DNA from: Anthoceros angustus
Taxonomy: Eukaryota; Streptophyta; Anthocerotopsida; Anthocerotales; Anthocerotaceae
Assembly: GCA_010909165.1 (NCBI GenBank)
Contig: MU008175.1
Coordinates: forward strand, 1,045,370 to 1,109,369
DNA length: 64,000 nt
Direction: 5' to 3'
Under the pieces are notes generated by a model, which had not been told where the DNA came from, ran no database searches, and saw nothing but the letters and a program-made list of their open reading frames with translations. This document shows, piece after piece, positions 61,901 to 64,000 of the stretch. Numbering within the stretch: the first letter of the stretch is position 1; the number at the start of each line of letters is the position of its first letter. The position numbers and the translations under genes were made by a program.

Positions 61901-63109
61901 ATGTGCCACCATCACTCGGGGAGGAACAGCCATGTGCAGTCTCCTCAACCAGCCGAGGAGTGGAAGCACTGGTGCCAGAAGGTGGTCCCAATACACGTGG
62001 TACCTCTCCAACGCAGATCCCCTGCCCACGCTGATGCAAGTCTCTGTACTGTCCTTTGACTGGCGAGCAATCAGGCTTGCCAGGAGAAGGAACCCGCTCA
62101 AACGAATCCTGTGCACAAAATATCCGCCATTCAAAAGTCAAGTGGAACCTGACTGTAAAAAAGACGTGCCAAGAAACCATTAGCTAACAGTATCGTTACC
62201 TCGTGACCTGGGCTCAATGCTGCCGGAGGTGCTTGGGAAGAGAAATCTATGCACACACCATGATACAATACCGCAAAGATTAGAGAACACCCAGCCACCA
62301 CGTTCATGATTCGACCAAAAAAACTGACATGAGCGGGGCCGGTGCACCAAAACATAGAAAAGGATGCACGATGAAAACACACCAAACTTCAATCTGCCAC
62401 GACAGCCAAAAATCACATCCCCACCCATCTTATGATCCTCTGGGTTCCTCATTTCAAGTCACCAATCAAGCTCCGTAACACAGTGCGAGCACCGCACCTC
62501 AACTGGCATCTCTTTTCATCATGAACCCTACAGTCATCAGAGACAAAGGAGGATGTTGAGGACAGAATCCAGCGTCTACCTACTCACCGTTCAAATACTC
62601 TCCCTCACTGTCCATCCTAGCTTTTTTCCGCGATGACTGCACACCGCACTCTTCCGTCTCTTCCGAACTGCCAGAACACAATACACACAGACACGCACAC
62701 ATTCAGTAACAGTCCCTTACAAACAATCACCATCTCTAAGAAACTAAGGCGCACGCTAACACGGAGGGGAGCAAACGTACGTCTCGGCTGCCCGCCCCAA
62801 ACCTTCGCCAACTGGCGTGCCCCCTCCGTCAACCTTCCCCGGGGCTGCCTCCTGCGGCTTACCAGCTGACTGTACCATCCTCGACCCCTCCTGAGAGGCC
62901 GGCCTCTTCCTGCCGGAAGCTCCCTCCCGCTTCGCCTCATCGTCCCTAACAATCGCCACGCGCCGACCTTTCTGACTCCTTTCCGGCTGCTCCTGCGAAT
63001 CGCTGCCAAAGCCACTGGAAGCACGCCGCAAATGCACGGCCCCTTCAGTTTCCGCTTCGTCGTCGTGGTCCGGCGGCTTCAGCACGCGCTTCCGGGCTGC
63101 CGCCCGCAT
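55955..63109 (-). CDS. ATXR7: ATXR7/SDG25-like histone H3K4 methyltransferase, multi-exon
   Basis: A nuclear SET-domain methyltransferase of the SET1-like ATXR7 type, which in Arabidopsis methylates H3K4 to sustain transcription of genes such as FLC. The start is taken at 63109 ([18 protein letters not shown]), the only Met in the opening frame; an upstream exon is possible. About 15 exons follow. A GYF-like module lies in the exon near 60850 ([32 protein letters not shown]). Further conserved blocks are [33 protein letters not shown] and [15 protein letters not shown], then low-complexity Ser/Lys-rich exons, [13 protein letters not shown] and [19 protein letters not shown]. The SET core has [56 protein letters not shown] and GEELTYNY, with post-SET CFCGAA plus a final exon at 55976-55955 completing RCRGSLN. 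All catalytic motifs are intact. One intron appears to use a GC donor. Confidence 0.92.
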
Positions 63110-64000
63110 GTCCGTCAGCGACCGCGGCTTGTCCCCGCGCCCGGCCGCATTGCCGCCGCCCCGGCCAAGCTTGTCCGGCCCTGAGCCTGCCCGCGGCCGC
63201 AGCTCCGTCCGCGTTCTGGCGGCTGGCCCGCTGTCCCCACCTGAAAGCCCAGGCCGGGGTCTCTACCGGCCCGGCCTGCTGCCCGCCTGTTCTCCACAGG
63301 ACTCCGCCCGCATCCTCCTCAGACTCCTCCTCCTGCCAGCTCTGTTGTGCCATGCGGCCGCCAGCGGAAGCAAGCCACAAGTCGTGTGCTCACATGGGGC
63401 GCGCCGCCACATCCTTCACATCCTTCGCCTTCTCCGCCTCTTCCCGCTCATCTAACCCTCACACCGAGTGGCCACAGCTTACAGCTTCCTCCCTCCCTCC
63501 CTCCAACACACACCGCCACGCATCCGCGCACCGCAATTGCGAGCACCCCCGCAGCGAAGAAGCAAGAAGCAACCTCGCGGTAGCGTAGCCTAGCCAACAC
63601 TAGCGCCGTGGTGCATCGTACGGAACGGCAAGCCAGCCGGAGCGTGACGAGCGGCAGCCGCACAAGACAACAGGGAGGAACGAGGAGACAGAGGAAGCCA
63701 AGGGATTGGTGCCAGGGCCACCACATAAACCCGAGTCAAATCCCAGCACCTGCGCTCGGGTTACCGTATTCACTACGTAGTCTACCTCGTGTCACTACCT
63801 CTCCCTTTCACACCACCAATCTCCATGATGTGGGCCCAACTTGCGTAGGTATAGGTATGTACCTACTTACCCACTCTTCGAACCTTCGAACAAGGAAACT
63901 GAGTTTTTGTATTCAGGTATTGATAACAATCTCTGGTCGGGCAAGTGACGTCCACAACCGAGACCTCGCTCCCGCATTAAGAAAAGGTCACCTCTAATAC
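63110..64000. promoter_or_regulatory. Upstream region of the ATXR7-like gene
   Basis: A GC-rich leader (63110-63460) that stays open in several frames, then promoter-like sequence with CT-rich tracts (ccctccctccctcc near 63490). The gene's frame is open but Met-less from about 63270, bounded by an in-frame TAG, so a further 5' exon or a non-AUG start cannot be ruled out. Confidence 0.4.

Overview
This is a eukaryotic, land-plant nuclear window. The evidence is spliceosomal introns of about 75-200 bp, a plastid glucose-6-phosphate translocator, a plant-type PDCT, an ATXR7-type SET protein, a plant-type ATP-phosphofructokinase and PLS-class pentatricopeptide-repeat (PPR) genes. Compact genes with short introns and a dense, mostly intronless PPR set suggest a lycophyte (Selaginella-like) better than a fern or seed plant. 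That placement is inference.

Layout. 1-2602: upstream and low-complexity sequence. 2603-4374 (+): plastid GPT, four exons. 5163-6170 (-): PDCT/ROD1-like enzyme. 6921-37837: a PPR cluster of six long single-exon PLS-E/E+ genes (6921-8729 -, 9918-13310 +, 18265-21099 +, 21543-25313 +, 25711-29733 -, 35051-37837 +). Two conserved housekeeping genes lie among them: a phosphofructokinase on the minus strand (13648-17580) and the cytosolic phenylalanyl-tRNA synthetase beta subunit on the plus strand (29775-33438, 19 exons). 38060-47203: a decayed Ty3/gypsy LTR retrotransposon on the minus strand, with LTRs, an iMet primer-binding site, and gag, protease, RT, RNase H and integrase remnants. Its gag is split by a GC-rich nested insertion (42132-45827) flanked by a 5-bp duplication. 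47585-48330: a broken THADA-like fragment. 49200-51570: PPR relics next to a dead non-LTR reverse transcriptase. 51700-54100: an AT-rich, repeat-bearing stretch. 55955-63109 (-): an ATXR7/SDG25-like histone H3K4 methyltransferase gene with GYF-like and SET/post-SET domains.

How the genes work together. The PPR genes are closely related. Each carries 4-10 nearly identical units of about 100 residues and ends in E/E+ motifs with no DYW deaminase, so if they act in organelle C-to-U editing they need a deaminase in trans. The cluster looks like a recently expanding array. The housekeeping genes are unrelated to each other and to the PPR function.

Most unusual single item: the phosphofructokinase reading frame does not stop at the usual plant C-terminus. 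It continues through a proline/serine-rich repeat into a domain of about 150 residues that I do not recognise, and its nucleotide-site GGDG motif reads GGNG.
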